The notes below the pieces were generated by a model. The model was not told the DNA's origin, did no database searches, and was given only the letters and a program-made list of their open reading frames with translations. Both the position numbers and the translations under genes were made by a program. Shown piece by piece: positions 15,512 through 23,961 of a stretch of 64,000 nucleotides of DNA. Source of the stretch: JAICYJ01 sp963737445. GTDB lineage: Bacteria > Actinomycetota > Thermoleophilia > Gaiellales > JAICJC01. Within the stretch, counting starts at the first letter, position 1. Every line of letters begins with the position of its first letter. The DNA is taken from NCBI GenBank assembly GCA_963737445.1, contig CAVTSO010000015.1, positions 372,001-436,000 of the forward strand, given 5' to 3'.

Positions 15512-16603
15512 TCAGTCGCCGGTCTCAGCGATCGGCAGCCGCAGCCGGATGGTGGTGCCCTGGCCGGGAGCGCTGATGATGGCAAGCGTGCCGTCGACGA
15601 TACGGGCCCGCTCGATCGCCGAGCGCAGGCCGAAGTGCAGGCCGGCGTCCCCGCGGCTGAGCGCCAGCTCGGGCGAGAACCCGATGCCGTCGTCGGTGAT
15701 CGTGCCCTCCAGGTAGCCGTCGGCGGTGCGCAGGTGGACGTCGAGCCGGCGGCACTGCGCGTGCTTGTTGGCGTTGAGCACGGCCTCGCGCACGATCCGG
15801 TAGGCGAGCGACTCGAACTCACCCGGGAGCCGGCCGAACTCGCCTCAGACGGTGGCCTGGAAGCCCCCTTCGGCGGCCAGCTGGGCGGCCAGGGAGCGGG
15901 TCGCGGCGGTCAACCCGGACGCGTGCAGCAACTGCGGGTTGATATCGAACATCAGCGTGCGCGTCCGCTCCATGGCCTGCGCCAGCAGCAACCGCAGCCT
16001 CTGGACGCGGCCCACGATCGTCGGGTCGGCCTCGACCAGGTCGGCCCTGATCCGGTCGACCGTCAACAGCGCCCCGGCCAGCACCTGCACGGTGTCGTCG
16101 TGCAACTCGGTGGCCAGGGAGACGCGCTCCGCCTCCGCCGCGCGGAGCAGCGACCCAACCAGCCGGCGGCGTTCGTTCTCGCTGTCCTCGAGCACCTTTG
16201 CCGCCTGCACCTGGGTGGTGATGTCGAGGATCAGCCCCTGCACGAGGGTCTCGCCCTCGACCGCGACCAGGATCGTCTGCTCGGTCAGCCAGCGCTCCTC
16301 GCCGGTCGCGAGGTGGTGGATGCGGTACTCGACGTGCGCCCCGCGGTCGGCGGCGTGCTGGTTTCGGACGTGGTCGATCACCCCCTCCAGGTCCTCCTCG
16401 GCGATCGCATCGCGCCACGCGCCCTCGCCGAACGCCTGCTCGGAGCAGCCGAACACCTCGACCACCTGCGGCGAGACGTAGGTGCAGCGGCCAGCCGGTC
16501 CCCACAGGTAGGTGACTCCGGGCAGCTTCTCGACGAGGCCGCGATACAGGCCTGCGGCCCGCCGCAGGGAGGCGTCGACGTTCTGGGATACATCGGTGCT
16601 AAT
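15512..16603 (-). pseudogene. PAS/HisKA_3 sensor kinase split by an in-frame TGA
   Basis: NarL-type cytoplasmic sensor kinase. An N-terminal PAS domain (AGLYRGLVEKLPGVTYLWG through ILDITTQVQ), a HisKA_3 dimerisation region (ERVSLATELHDDTVQVLAG, phospho-His in LHDD) and HATPase_c (REAVLNANKHAQ, DDGIGF) lie in one frame. A TGA at 15845-15847 separates them just after GGFQATV. No ATG, GTG or TTG precedes the first homologous residues (about 16600); the first in-frame GTG is 16465, inside PAS, and ATT 16601-16603 is the only weak candidate further up. Stop and missing start together suggest a decayed gene, though a base error at the stop is possible. Confidence 0.75.
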
Positions 16604-16708
16604 CGGCTGGTCGATCGGACTCCACCCTGCCGGACGCTGCGATTGCGATCGTACGGTACCCGGTCCGTTCGTGCTGCCGGCCGAGCGCCGGCAGCGAGGC
16701 GACTCAGC

Positions 16709-17239
16709 TTACACTCGCCACTCCTGCCACTTCCGGTCAAGGTCGACCGGGAGCGCCTGCAGGTGGCCGAGGTTGACGAGCCGGAAGCCGATGGCCAGGT
16801 CGGAGACGGCAAACAGCGGCGCCAGGGCGACCGGGTCGGGGCCATGGCGATCGACTCGCCGGCGACCAACTGCTCGGGCATCAGCAGCTCCGCGGCGAAG
16901 CGGTTGGCCTCACGGCTCGCGCAGGCGCTCGGGGCTGTCCGGGTCGGGGCGCAGGTCGGCGGCCCGACAGAACACGCCGTCGGAGATCTCACCGACGTGC
17001 AGCAGGTAGTGGCCGACCTCGTGGGCGATCGAGAAGCGGCGCCGCTCCCAGGGCCCGTGCTCGCTGACCCAGACCTCCCTGCGGGCCGGCAGCAGCATGC
17101 CGGACAGCGCGACGCCTCGGCGGATCCGAAGGCAGCAGAGGCTCTCGCAGAGCTGCTCGACGTCGACCGGTGGCGGATGCAGGTGGTAGGCGGCCGTGAA
17201 GCGGTCGAGCGCCGCGCGGGCGGCCGCCAGCTCATCCAT
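16709..17239 (-). pseudogene. ImmA/IrrE family metallo-endopeptidase, two compensating frameshifts
   Basis: Starts MDELAAARAALDRFT at 17239, overlapping the HTH gene by eight bases. The zinc-protease motif is intact: RFSIAHEVGHYLLH (HExxH). The frame breaks after DSPERLREP near 16921, continues in another frame as REANRFAAELLMPEQLVAG, and returns near 16845 to DPVALAPLFAVSDLAIGF, ending at TAA 16709. The two slips cancel, so downstream sequence is in the original frame. ImmA-type proteases cleave a partner repressor or activate stress genes; the partner here is probably the adjacent HTH protein. Confidence 0.75.
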
Positions 17240-17825
17240 CGCCGCCGCCGGTGAAGAGGTCGTCGACGCGCGGATCGGCGTCGGGCTCGAGCGCGCCCAG
17301 GCTCATCAGATTCTCGTCCGAATAGCGAGCGGAGCGAGCGAAATTGAGCCCGCTTGAGGGCGGCGGCTCCGCGGCCAGACCGCGGGAGGATTCGAGCAGC
17401 GTGCGCGGCACGCCCAGCACGGCGGCCAGGGCGGAGACGACCGCGGGACGCACGCGCGCGGGCGAGAGCAGGCCGGCCTCGAGCTCGTGCACGTAGTCGC
17501 CCACCTGCCGCTCGAAGCCGCGTACCCCCAGCGCCTCGCACAGCCGGCTGACGAGGGCGGCGCGGGTGGTGTGCGTGCGCTCGCGCAGCTCGGGCAGCAG
17601 CTCCGACCATGGCCGGGGCGGCTCCAGTTCGGGGCGGGCGACCATCTGCTCCAGCTGGTCTTCGGTCACGTCGGCGGGATGGGTGGCGGCGTAGGCGGCG
17701 ATCATGCCGGCCAGGACCTCGGCCTGATCGCCGGCCTCGTGCACGAGCGCAGCCGCATCCGGCTGCTGGCCGGACGCGCGCTGGTCGAGGTACTGCTCGA
17801 ACAGCTCGAGCGCGCGATCGCTCAT
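17232..17825 (-). CDS. Helix-turn-helix-like regulator paired with ImmA/IrrE
   Basis: 197 residues. The middle (RTHTTRAALVSRLCEALGVRG, then VGDYVHELEAGLLSPARV and SALAAVLGVPRTLLES) resembles an XRE-type helix-turn-helix in size and helix pattern, without a strong signature. The N-terminus is acidic and helical, the C-terminus proline/serine-rich and probably flexible. It overlaps the sigma factor upstream (ATGA, 4 bases) and the ImmA/IrrE protease downstream (8 bases), so all three are co-translated. By analogy with ImmR/ImmA it may be the protease target or an anti-sigma-like partner. Function inferred from context. Confidence 0.6.
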   Translation of the reverse strand: MSDRALELFEQYLDQRASGQQPDAAALVHEAGDQAEVLAGMIAAYAATHPADVTEDQLEQMVARPELEPPRPWSELLPELRERTHTTRAALVSRLCEALGVRGFERQVGDYVHELEAGLLSPARVRPAVVSALAAVLGVPRTLLESSRGLAAEPPPSSGLNFARSARYSDENLMSLGALEPDADPRVDDLFTGGGDG

Positions 17826-18397
17826 GGCCGCGCCTCCCGCATCCCGGCCAGTGCCCGGTGCAGGATCACGTCGATGTTACCCGCCGTCGTCTCCAGCATT
17901 GCCGCCACCTCGGCGCTGGATCGTCCTTCGATGATGCGCTGCCATACGACGTCTCGCTGCCGGTCGCCCAGCGGCGCCAGCAGGTCGGCGACGGCGGCAG
18001 AGACGGCGATGTCGTCAAGCGCAGGGTCGTCGGACGCCTCGTCCCAATCGCCCAGCGACGATTCCGTCGCCTGCCGGTTGGCGTGGAAGTCGGCCCGGCA
18101 GAAGACGGCCATGCGCAGCAGCAGGCCGACCGGGTTGGTGATCTCGTCGCCGGAGTAGGCCTTGCGCGAGAAGCGCAGCAGCACGTCCGACTCAACGTCG
18201 TCGATGGCGCCGGGCGGCAGCTTGGCGGCGATGACGGAGCGCACCAGGGCACGGTGGCGCAGGACGACCAGGCCGAGGCAGCGCTTCGCGGTCTCGCGGC
18301 CGGGGTCGCCCTCCGAGAGCGCGGCGCGGGCGAGGCGCACTAGCGGCAGGTCGCCGAGCGGCGTGAGCTGGTCGAACCGGTGAGGGTGCGGTGGCAC
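17822..18397 (-). CDS. Sigma-70 family (ECF-like) RNA polymerase sigma factor
   Basis: 191 residues from GTG 18397. Region 2-like sequence (LVVLRHRALVRSVIAAKLPPGAIDDVESDVLLRFSRKAY) precedes region 4 (LAPLGDRQRDVVWQRIIEGRSSAEVAAMLETTAGNIDVILHRALAGMR), an HTH ending in the usual sigma-4 helix. It carries no anti-sigma domain. TAAGAT at 18404-18409 lies five bases before the GTG, consistent with a leaderless transcript. First gene of the cassette sigma factor - HTH protein - metallopeptidase. Confidence 0.85.
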   Translation of the reverse strand: MPPHPHRFDQLTPLGDLPLVRLARAALSEGDPGRETAKRCLGLVVLRHRALVRSVIAAKLPPGAIDDVESDVLLRFSRKAYSGDEITNPVGLLLRMAVFCRADFHANRQATESSLGDWDEASDDPALDDIAVSAAVADLLAPLGDRQRDVVWQRIIEGRSSAEVAAMLETTAGNIDVILHRALAGMREARP

Positions 18398-18503
18398 GGC
18401 CCTATCTTACGAGCGAGTCGGATGGAGGCTCGAACCATTGCCGTTGCACGTCAACCGGCCGCGCCCGGTTCTTACGCGCAAGCCCAGGCCTTGCCGGCTC
18501 GAC

Positions 18504-18803
18504 CTAGCAGCGGCCGTCGGCGACTCGAACCTCAAGACGGGTGGACCACGACACGGTCCCGCGAAGACCGGTCATGGTGACGCCGTACAGTCCAGGCGGG
18601 GCATCCAGCGTGCGAAGCGCAAAGCCTCTGTCGCCCGAACCTGCACGCGATGCATTTCGGTCGTACCTGACGTTGACGACCTTGGCGGGCACAGGCTCAC
18701 CGGTGCAGGTGTTGGTCGCGAGATACGTCAGGATCACCGGCTGATCGGCGTCACTCTGGACATGTAGATGGCCAGAGACCGAGTCCGTGCTTTTCATGCT
18801 CAC
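18504..18803 (-). CDS. Secreted beta-sandwich-like protein, 3' portion
   Basis: Starts at GTG 18803 (VSMKSTDSVSGHLHV). The sequence alternates hydrophobic and polar residues (PVILTYLATNTCTG, APPGLYGVTMTGL) like a small Ig/carbohydrate-binding fold, but has no signal of its own. It overlaps the membrane-anchored ORF at 18751-19017 in another frame, and a one-base slip near 18800 would join them into one anchored protein. Whether these are two genes or one with a frameshift cannot be settled from sequence alone. No family recognised. Confidence 0.45.
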   Translation of the reverse strand: MSMKSTDSVSGHLHVQSDADQPVILTYLATNTCTGEPVPAKVVNVRYDRNASRAGSGDRGFALRTLDAPPGLYGVTMTGLRGTVSWSTRLEVRVADGRC

Positions 18804-19017
18804 CGTCGTCGGTGTAGACTGTTATTCGTAACGGACAGATGACGACGTTACAGATGTAACTGCCCCGCGCGTTAGCTTTCCATCCGAATACCGACCCCGC
18901 TGCACTCAGCCCGCCCAGCGCCCATGCACCGGCGAATACAACAGCACACGTCACAACGAGCGCAACACCGATGGTGGTATGCGAGCTGCGCAGTTTGTTA
19001 GCTATCGATGTCATCAA
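18751..19017 (-). CDS. Small membrane-anchored protein (possibly 5' half of a frameshifted gene)
   Basis: 88 residues: MMTSIANKLRSSHTT, then a strong hydrophobic helix (IGVALVVTCAVVFAGAWALGG), then a Cys-containing stretch GSYICNVVICPLRIT. The tail after about residue 68 (DDGEHEKHGLGLW) looks unlike a natural end and reads in a different frame from the beta-rich ORF it overlaps. Probably the signal-anchor part of the same protein as 18504-18803. Divergent from the O-antigen-ligase-like gene. Confidence 0.45.
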   Translation of the reverse strand: MMTSIANKLRSSHTTIGVALVVTCAVVFAGAWALGGLSAAGSVFGWKANARGSYICNVVICPLRITVYTDDGEHEKHGLGLWPSTCPE

Positions 19018-19068
19018 TCTCAGACCACGCTAGGCATTTTGGAGTTTGTTCCGTACACTGGTGAGGTT

Positions 19069-20943
19069 ATGATGGTGTCGCAATCCCCTCGGGTGTTCAC
19101 CACCGCCATTGCCGTCTCGGTCTTCTGGATCGGGTGGGTGAACGGCAGCTTCGCGGCACCCGCATGGGGATGGATTGCCCTGTTGTGCTCCTGCGCCGTC
19201 GGCCTCGCGGTGCTCGCGGGCGAGCTGCGGGCCCCGCGGTTGCTCCTGGCGTGGGGCCTGGCGCTGAGTGCGTTCGTCGTATGGACGGGTGTGTCGCTGC
19301 TGTGGACCTCCGACGTCACGACCGGGGTGCAAGACGTTCAGCGGAGCCTCGTGTATGTCGCGGTGGCAGGGCTGGCCGTGACCTTCGCCGATGCCGCGAC
19401 ACCGGCCGGTATTCGTAATGGGGTACTGATCGGCTCGTGCGCGCTCTGCCTTTATGGCGTCGCGGCGCACCTCCTGCCCGATGTGTTCGGGGTTGCGTCG
19501 CAGGCAAGCGCGCCGGGCCGGTCGTTTTCCCCGCTTGGGTACTGGAATGCCCAGGGAATGCTGGCGGTGCTCGCCATGATCCTCGCGATGGGAGTCGTGA
19601 GCTCGGACGGATCCGCATTCTGGCGAGCTGGTGCGGCCGGTGCCGTACCGCTGCTCGCCGTCCAGACCGCTCTCACGCTCTCCCGGGGCGCCGAGCTGGC
19701 GCTGGTGTTCGGCGTCGCGGTCTGGCTTGCCATCGACCCGAGACGTGTTCAGACCACGGTCTGGCTGGTGGTGCTTGGAATCGGTGGTGGAATCGCCGCG
19801 TGGCAGGCGAACCGGACGACCGCGATGGTGGGCGACGGGTACGGTCTCCAGGCCGCCTCCGCCGGGCATCGCCTGGCGGGCGAGGTCGTGGTGATCTGCG
19901 TCGTCACCGGATGCTGCGTGTACGCGATCGCGCGGTTCGGACGGCTGGTCGTGGTTCCACGGTGGGTGCGGGTTGCGTACGTGGGACTGCTCTGTGCCGG
20001 CGTCCTGCTCGCATGCGCCGCGACGGTCCAGCGGTACGGCGATCCGGCGCGGTGGCCGCGGTCGGCCTATCACACGCTGACGGCCGCACCCACCATCAGG
20101 CAGGATGATCCCAGCAGGCTGTCGACGTTCTCGCTGACCAACCGCAACCTGCTGTGGTCGGTCGCCTGGCGGGAGGGCGTCGCGCATCCGTTGCAGGGCA
20201 CCGGCGCGGGGAGCTTCGATGAGTACTGGTATCGGCATCGCAAGGCGATCATGGACAGCAACTCGCCTCACAGCCTCTATCTCCAGACATTCGCCGAAGC
20301 CGGGCTGGTCGGGCTGCTGTTGCTCGGGGTCACGCTGGTCACACCGCTGGTCGCCGGCGTACGAGACCGCTCCAGCGCGCTGGTACCGTCATTGGCCGGG
20401 GCGGTGTCGGCATTCCTGCTGCACGCAGGGACCGACTGGGACCTGCTGGTGCCGGGCCTGGCCGTACCCTTCTTGCTCTGCTGCGCAGCGCTGCTCGTGT
20501 CGCGAGCCGACGCACCCCGCGTGGTGCTCGCCTCGTCCAGGCGGCTCGTGCTGGTGGCGGCGGCGGGGCTGCTGGCGCTCGTCGCCGGAGTCGGGCTGGT
20601 GGGCAACCAGCAGCTGCTCGACAGCTACAGCGCGGCGAACCGAGGAGACCTCCGGGCCGCCGAGCAGCATGCGTCCGACGCGGCTCGGTGGCAGCCGTGG
20701 TCGTTCCTGCCCTGGATGCAGATGGGAAACGCGAGATGGGCGCTCGGTGACGTCGACGGCGCTCGCAGCGCCTACCAAACCGCGGCCTCCAAGGAGCCGG
20801 GGCGCATAGAGCCCGAGCTGGCGCTGGCCGAGATCAGCTCCGGCACGGCACAGCAGCGTGCGGTTCAGCGCGTGAAGCTCCTCAATCCGATCGGCCCCGA
20901 GCTGTCCATGCTTTGCAACATCGCCCCCCGCAGCTGCCCGTAA
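19069..20943 (+). CDS. O-antigen ligase/polymerase-like membrane protein with C-terminal TPR
   Basis: 624 residues from ATG 19069 (MMVSQSPRVFTTAIAV); the second ATG is 19072. About a dozen membrane helices; a large outer loop contains GRSFSPLGYWNAQGMLAV and the Wzy_C region NRNLLWSVAWREGVAHPLQGTGAGSF...SNSPHSLYLQTFAEAGLVG, characteristic of WaaL/Wzy ligases. After the last helix a soluble tail (AANRGDLRAAEQHASDAARWQPWSFLPW, GDVDGARSAYQTAASKEP) forms about two TPR units, common in actinobacterial O-antigen ligase family proteins. It stands outside the 23-34 kb operon, which has its own polymerase-like gene. Confidence 0.86.
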   Translation: MMVSQSPRVFTTAIAVSVFWIGWVNGSFAAPAWGWIALLCSCAVGLAVLAGELRAPRLLLAWGLALSAFVVWTGVSLLWTSDVTTGVQDVQRSLVYVAVAGLAVTFADAATPAGIRNGVLIGSCALCLYGVAAHLLPDVFGVASQASAPGRSFSPLGYWNAQGMLAVLAMILAMGVVSSDGSAFWRAGAAGAVPLLAVQTALTLSRGAELALVFGVAVWLAIDPRRVQTTVWLVVLGIGGGIAAWQANRTTAMVGDGYGLQAASAGHRLAGEVVVICVVTGCCVYAIARFGRLVVVPRWVRVAYVGLLCAGVLLACAATVQRYGDPARWPRSAYHTLTAAPTIRQDDPSRLSTFSLTNRNLLWSVAWREGVAHPLQGTGAGSFDEYWYRHRKAIMDSNSPHSLYLQTFAEAGLVGLLLLGVTLVTPLVAGVRDRSSALVPSLAGAVSAFLLHAGTDWDLLVPGLAVPFLLCCAALLVSRADAPRVVLASSRRLVLVAAAGLLALVAGVGLVGNQQLLDSYSAANRGDLRAAEQHASDAARWQPWSFLPWMQMGNARWALGDVDGARSAYQTAASKEPGRIEPELALAEISSGTAQQRAVQRVKLLNPIGPELSMLCNIAPRSCP

Positions 20944-21062
20944 GCGCGCATGTGGCGGACGTTGACGAGACGGCTAAGCACACGTAACACTGAAGGTGCA
21001 TCGCACGCTTGGCTCCCCATACGTGGCGGGCGATGTCACGGCTGCCTTGAGCGGCTGCCGCG

Positions 21063-21104
21063 GCATGCGCCGGGACGCATAGGGGAGTCCCTACCGGCGC
21101 ATGC
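21063..21104. terminator. Hairpin between convergent genes
   Basis: Perfect 11-bp arms GCATGCGCCGG (21063-21073) and CCGGCGCATGC (21094-21104); the loop holds a second small stem AGGG/CCCT. Placed between the ligase-like gene and the convergent secreted Ig/lysozyme-like gene, it suits a bidirectional terminator. Confidence 0.6.
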
Positions 21105-21143
21105 ACAACTTCGCTGGCGGCTACTAGATAGTCGGCGGATATG

Positions 21144-22880
21144 TCACGGGCAACCGTAGGTGGCGCTGCATCCGGGACCGATCGATGCCCAGTCACTCTT
21201 CAGCCACGTCAGATTGCTGATCTCGTTCTGGACGCGCGACGTGTATCCGTCGCCCGCCGCGCTGTGCCAGTCACCGGCGTACCAGAGACCGACACAGCCC
21301 CAGATGTCGCCGGCCGCGTAGGAGCCTCCGAGCCAGCGCTCCCAACCTTCGTGGCATCCTCGCAGCTGGCTGCCCAGGTAGTCGACCGCAAAGGCGGTCG
21401 AGTCACGGTTGAACGGGAACGTCCCGTTCTGGTTGTCGGGCATGGCTCCCCATGACGGGTCTTCCCAATCCATCACGCCGGCGATCGAGAAGGTCTTGGG
21501 ACAGATGCCGGTCCCGTAGTCCTTCTGATAGTCGTAGCCACCGCTCTGTGCGAGGCCGTTGCAATAGGTGATCGTTGCCTTACTGGGCGACGTGATCAGG
21601 TCGCCGCTGCCCCAGTCGTTCACCGGCCGCCCGCTCGGATACGTGACGTACTGGTACCACGTCGACTCGCGTACCGCGATGCCGCGGAGCAGATTGTCCG
21701 GCAAGCCCCACTTGCAGGCGGCCCACTGGAAGATCTCGTCGGTGGTCCCGGAGAACTGGCCGTCAACGCGGGGTAGCAGCCACGTATCCCACTTGGAGTC
21801 GTAGTTACCGTCGACGGCCAGGGGGCGGGCTGCAAAGGCGGCGCTGACCTTCGCCGCGTCGACCACCGTGTGGTTGGCCGCGTAGTTCGCCGGCCGCGGC
21901 TCCCACGTGGAGCGGTGAACCATCGACGCGCATTGCGCGTCGTTGGGCAGCGCCGCCCAGGAGCCGGCAGGCTGAAGGCTGAAGTAGCCGCCGCCCGGAG
22001 GGGGTGCGGAGCTGATCGCGCTCCCTACGTTGATCAATATCGAATGGCTGCTGGTCTGGCCGGCGGTATCGGTCGCGGTCACGGTCAGCCGATGGGTGCC
22101 GTCAGCGCCGGTGGTGTCCCACGGGTAGGTCCACGTTCCGCCGGTGCTGAGCGCGATCGGAGCGCCGCCGTCGATGTGAAGCGCGACGGAGCTCACCCCC
22201 ACGTCGTCGCCCGACGTTCCGGACACCACGATCGGCCCGCTCACGGCGGCTCCATCGTTCGGGGACAGGATGGATACGGAGGGTGGTGTGTCGGACGCCG
22301 TCTGATAGGCAGTGTGCAACCACAGCGCCGTATAGAAAAGCTCTCCCTTGCCGCTCGTGTTCGTGAACTTCACGGTGGTGCGCAGGTTCGAGGCGTCGGC
22401 GACAGACAGACCGCCGAAGTCGTCGGAGAAGTTCGTGTAGACCTCGGTCAGGGCGTGTGGAGCGCCGCTCCCGAGCAACGTCGAGCCGTCGTACAGCCGT
22501 ACTCGCACGGTGCCCCTCGCCAGCGGCGTGCGGGCCGCTCGAAGGTTCACGACCACATCGGTGACGGTGCCGGCCGGCGCTCCCGAATAGCTGGTCGTAT
22601 GCTCGGCGCCCTTGAATCGCAGCCGCGTCCGCACCAGCGTGGCGCTGTCGTCAGCCGCCGAGAAGGAGGTGCCGTCATCGACCTGCGCCCACAGGCTCCC
22701 GTCCTTCAGGGCGGAGCCGGCCACGACCGGGACCACGTTTTTTGCGGCCACATCGCCGCTCGGCGTCAGATCGACACCGGCGCCTGGATCCGCGGAGCCT
22801 GCAGCTGCCGCGACGGGTGCCGACAGCGGAGAAACGAACACGAGCGCCAGAACCAGCGGCGAGATGATCAATCGCTTCAT
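21144..22880 (-). CDS. Secreted Ig-domain protein with lysozyme/transglycosylase-like C-terminus
   Basis: 578 residues from ATG 22880 (MKRLIISPLVLALVF), with GGGAGG upstream and a clean signal peptide ending SAPVAAAAG. Residues about 40-200 form a jelly-roll-like module (SLWAQVDDGTSFSAADD...LRFKG). An Ig-like domain follows (VSILSPNDGAAVSGPIVVSG to TDTAGQTSSHSILI). The C-terminal 250 residues contain EIFQWAACKWGLPDNLLRGIAVRESTWYQY, which has the Glu-Ser-x-x spacing of soluble lytic transglycosylase/lysozyme-like domains, and several disulfide Cys. A cell-wall or polysaccharide glycosidase role is likely but not proven. Confidence 0.7.
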   Translation of the reverse strand: MKRLIISPLVLALVFVSPLSAPVAAAAGSADPGAGVDLTPSGDVAAKNVVPVVAGSALKDGSLWAQVDDGTSFSAADDSATLVRTRLRFKGAEHTTSYSGAPAGTVTDVVVNLRAARTPLARGTVRVRLYDGSTLLGSGAPHALTEVYTNFSDDFGGLSVADASNLRTTVKFTNTSGKGELFYTALWLHTAYQTASDTPPSVSILSPNDGAAVSGPIVVSGTSGDDVGVSSVALHIDGGAPIALSTGGTWTYPWDTTGADGTHRLTVTATDTAGQTSSHSILINVGSAISSAPPPGGGYFSLQPAGSWAALPNDAQCASMVHRSTWEPRPANYAANHTVVDAAKVSAAFAARPLAVDGNYDSKWDTWLLPRVDGQFSGTTDEIFQWAACKWGLPDNLLRGIAVRESTWYQYVTYPSGRPVNDWGSGDLITSPSKATITYCNGLAQSGGYDYQKDYGTGICPKTFSIAGVMDWEDPSWGAMPDNQNGTFPFNRDSTAFAVDYLGSQLRGCHEGWERWLGGSYAAGDIWGCVGLWYAGDWHSAAGDGYTSRVQNEISNLTWLKSDWASIGPGCSATYGCP

Positions 22881-23121
22881 GTCGGGTGACCTCCCACAAG
22901 CGAGGAACAACTGCCCACCAGCGATCTGGGCGCCGATGTGCAAACAGACAGGCGCATCGACGGCCGCTCGCTACGCAGCCGACGCGCGTCTTGCCTTATA
23001 GACGGCCCGCTCTCGCCGGCCTCTCTAGACCCCTCAGGTATTCGACACGGTGCAAATCACACCGATCAACACCGGATCATCGGCAAATTGCGTCGATACC
23101 TTTAGCCGCGCGCGGGTCTAC

Positions 23122-23961
23122 TCAGGAAGGCGCGCTGACGGTCACGCCGTCGTCGACGACGTAGGCCCCATCCCGATCCTGCAGGAAATGGTGGTAGACC
23201 TCGTAGGCGCGCCGCCGTGCCGACTCGTACCGCGGTTCCTGCCAATGCGCGCGAAGCGCATCCTTCTCCGAGCTCCTGCCGGTGGACGGCACCCACGCCC
23301 GCTGCGCCTCCTCCGAGATGCTCTCGGTCTCGCTGAGAGCCTTCGTCGCTTGTTCGAGCGTGACCGTTCCGGACTCGAACCCGAGCAGATGCGGCGACAG
23401 CTTCGGACGCTCCTTGATCAACTCGACGCACCGCGCGACGTTCTCGTCGGTGTGGTCGAACTCCGCGTACGACGTCCCGAACCGCTCGTTCACCCGCCTG
23501 ATCACCTGTCCGAACGCGCTCGTCGTCTCCTCGAAGTCGGCGACGACGTAGCTCGACCGGTAGCGCTCGAGCTTGTCGTAGAACCTGGTGTAGGAGAAGA
23601 GCGCGTCGGGGATGCTGACGCCGGGCTCGCGGATCACCTGCGAAAGCACCACGCCGGCGGGGTCACGGATCAGCACGAGCGTCGGTACGCCCGCCCTCGC
23701 CGCCGCCATCAGTTGCGCCGGCGCATGGAGGTGATGGGCCATTCGCACCGGCCGTGGCTGCGCCAGCTGGAACGCGTAGACGGCGAACGTGCTCGCGCAC
23801 CGCGTGTAGCCGTCGATCACGAACTCGGTCTCGTCACTGATGACCTCGGGGCTGGGTCCCGGATACTTGCGGCGGGCGAATGGGAGGTAGATGACCGGAT
23901 GCTCGGATACCACGGTCCTGAGCCCGTGGTGAAACCGGTCCCGCAATGTTGTCTCGATCAT
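23122..23961 (-). CDS. Sulfotransferase-like P-loop protein
   Basis: 279 residues. The 5'-PSB site motif appears as EFVIDGYTRCASTFAVYAFQ, and the 3'-PB-like element as LVLIRDPAGVVLSQVIREPG, the usual order in PAPS-dependent sulfotransferases. A C-terminal helical tail ends the protein. Last gene of the ten-gene exopolysaccharide operon, overlapping the glycosyltransferase gene by four bases, so its likely job is O-sulfation of the polymer or a lipid-linked precursor; actinobacterial relatives are often annotated only as sulfotransferase family. Substrate unproven. Confidence 0.8.
   Translation of the reverse strand: MIETTLRDRFHHGLRTVVSEHPVIYLPFARRKYPGPSPEVISDETEFVIDGYTRCASTFAVYAFQLAQPRPVRMAHHLHAPAQLMAAARAGVPTLVLIRDPAGVVLSQVIREPGVSIPDALFSYTRFYDKLERYRSSYVVADFEETTSAFGQVIRRVNERFGTSYAEFDHTDENVARCVELIKERPKLSPHLLGFESGTVTLEQATKALSETESISEEAQRAWVPSTGRSSEKDALRAHWQEPRYESARRRAYEVYHHFLQDRDGAYVVDDGVTVSAPS

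Noticed and set aside
15845..15847. TGA read as selenocysteine in the sensor kinase
   Set aside because: The position is not a Cys in this kinase family and no selenocysteine genes are seen; a mutation or error is simpler.
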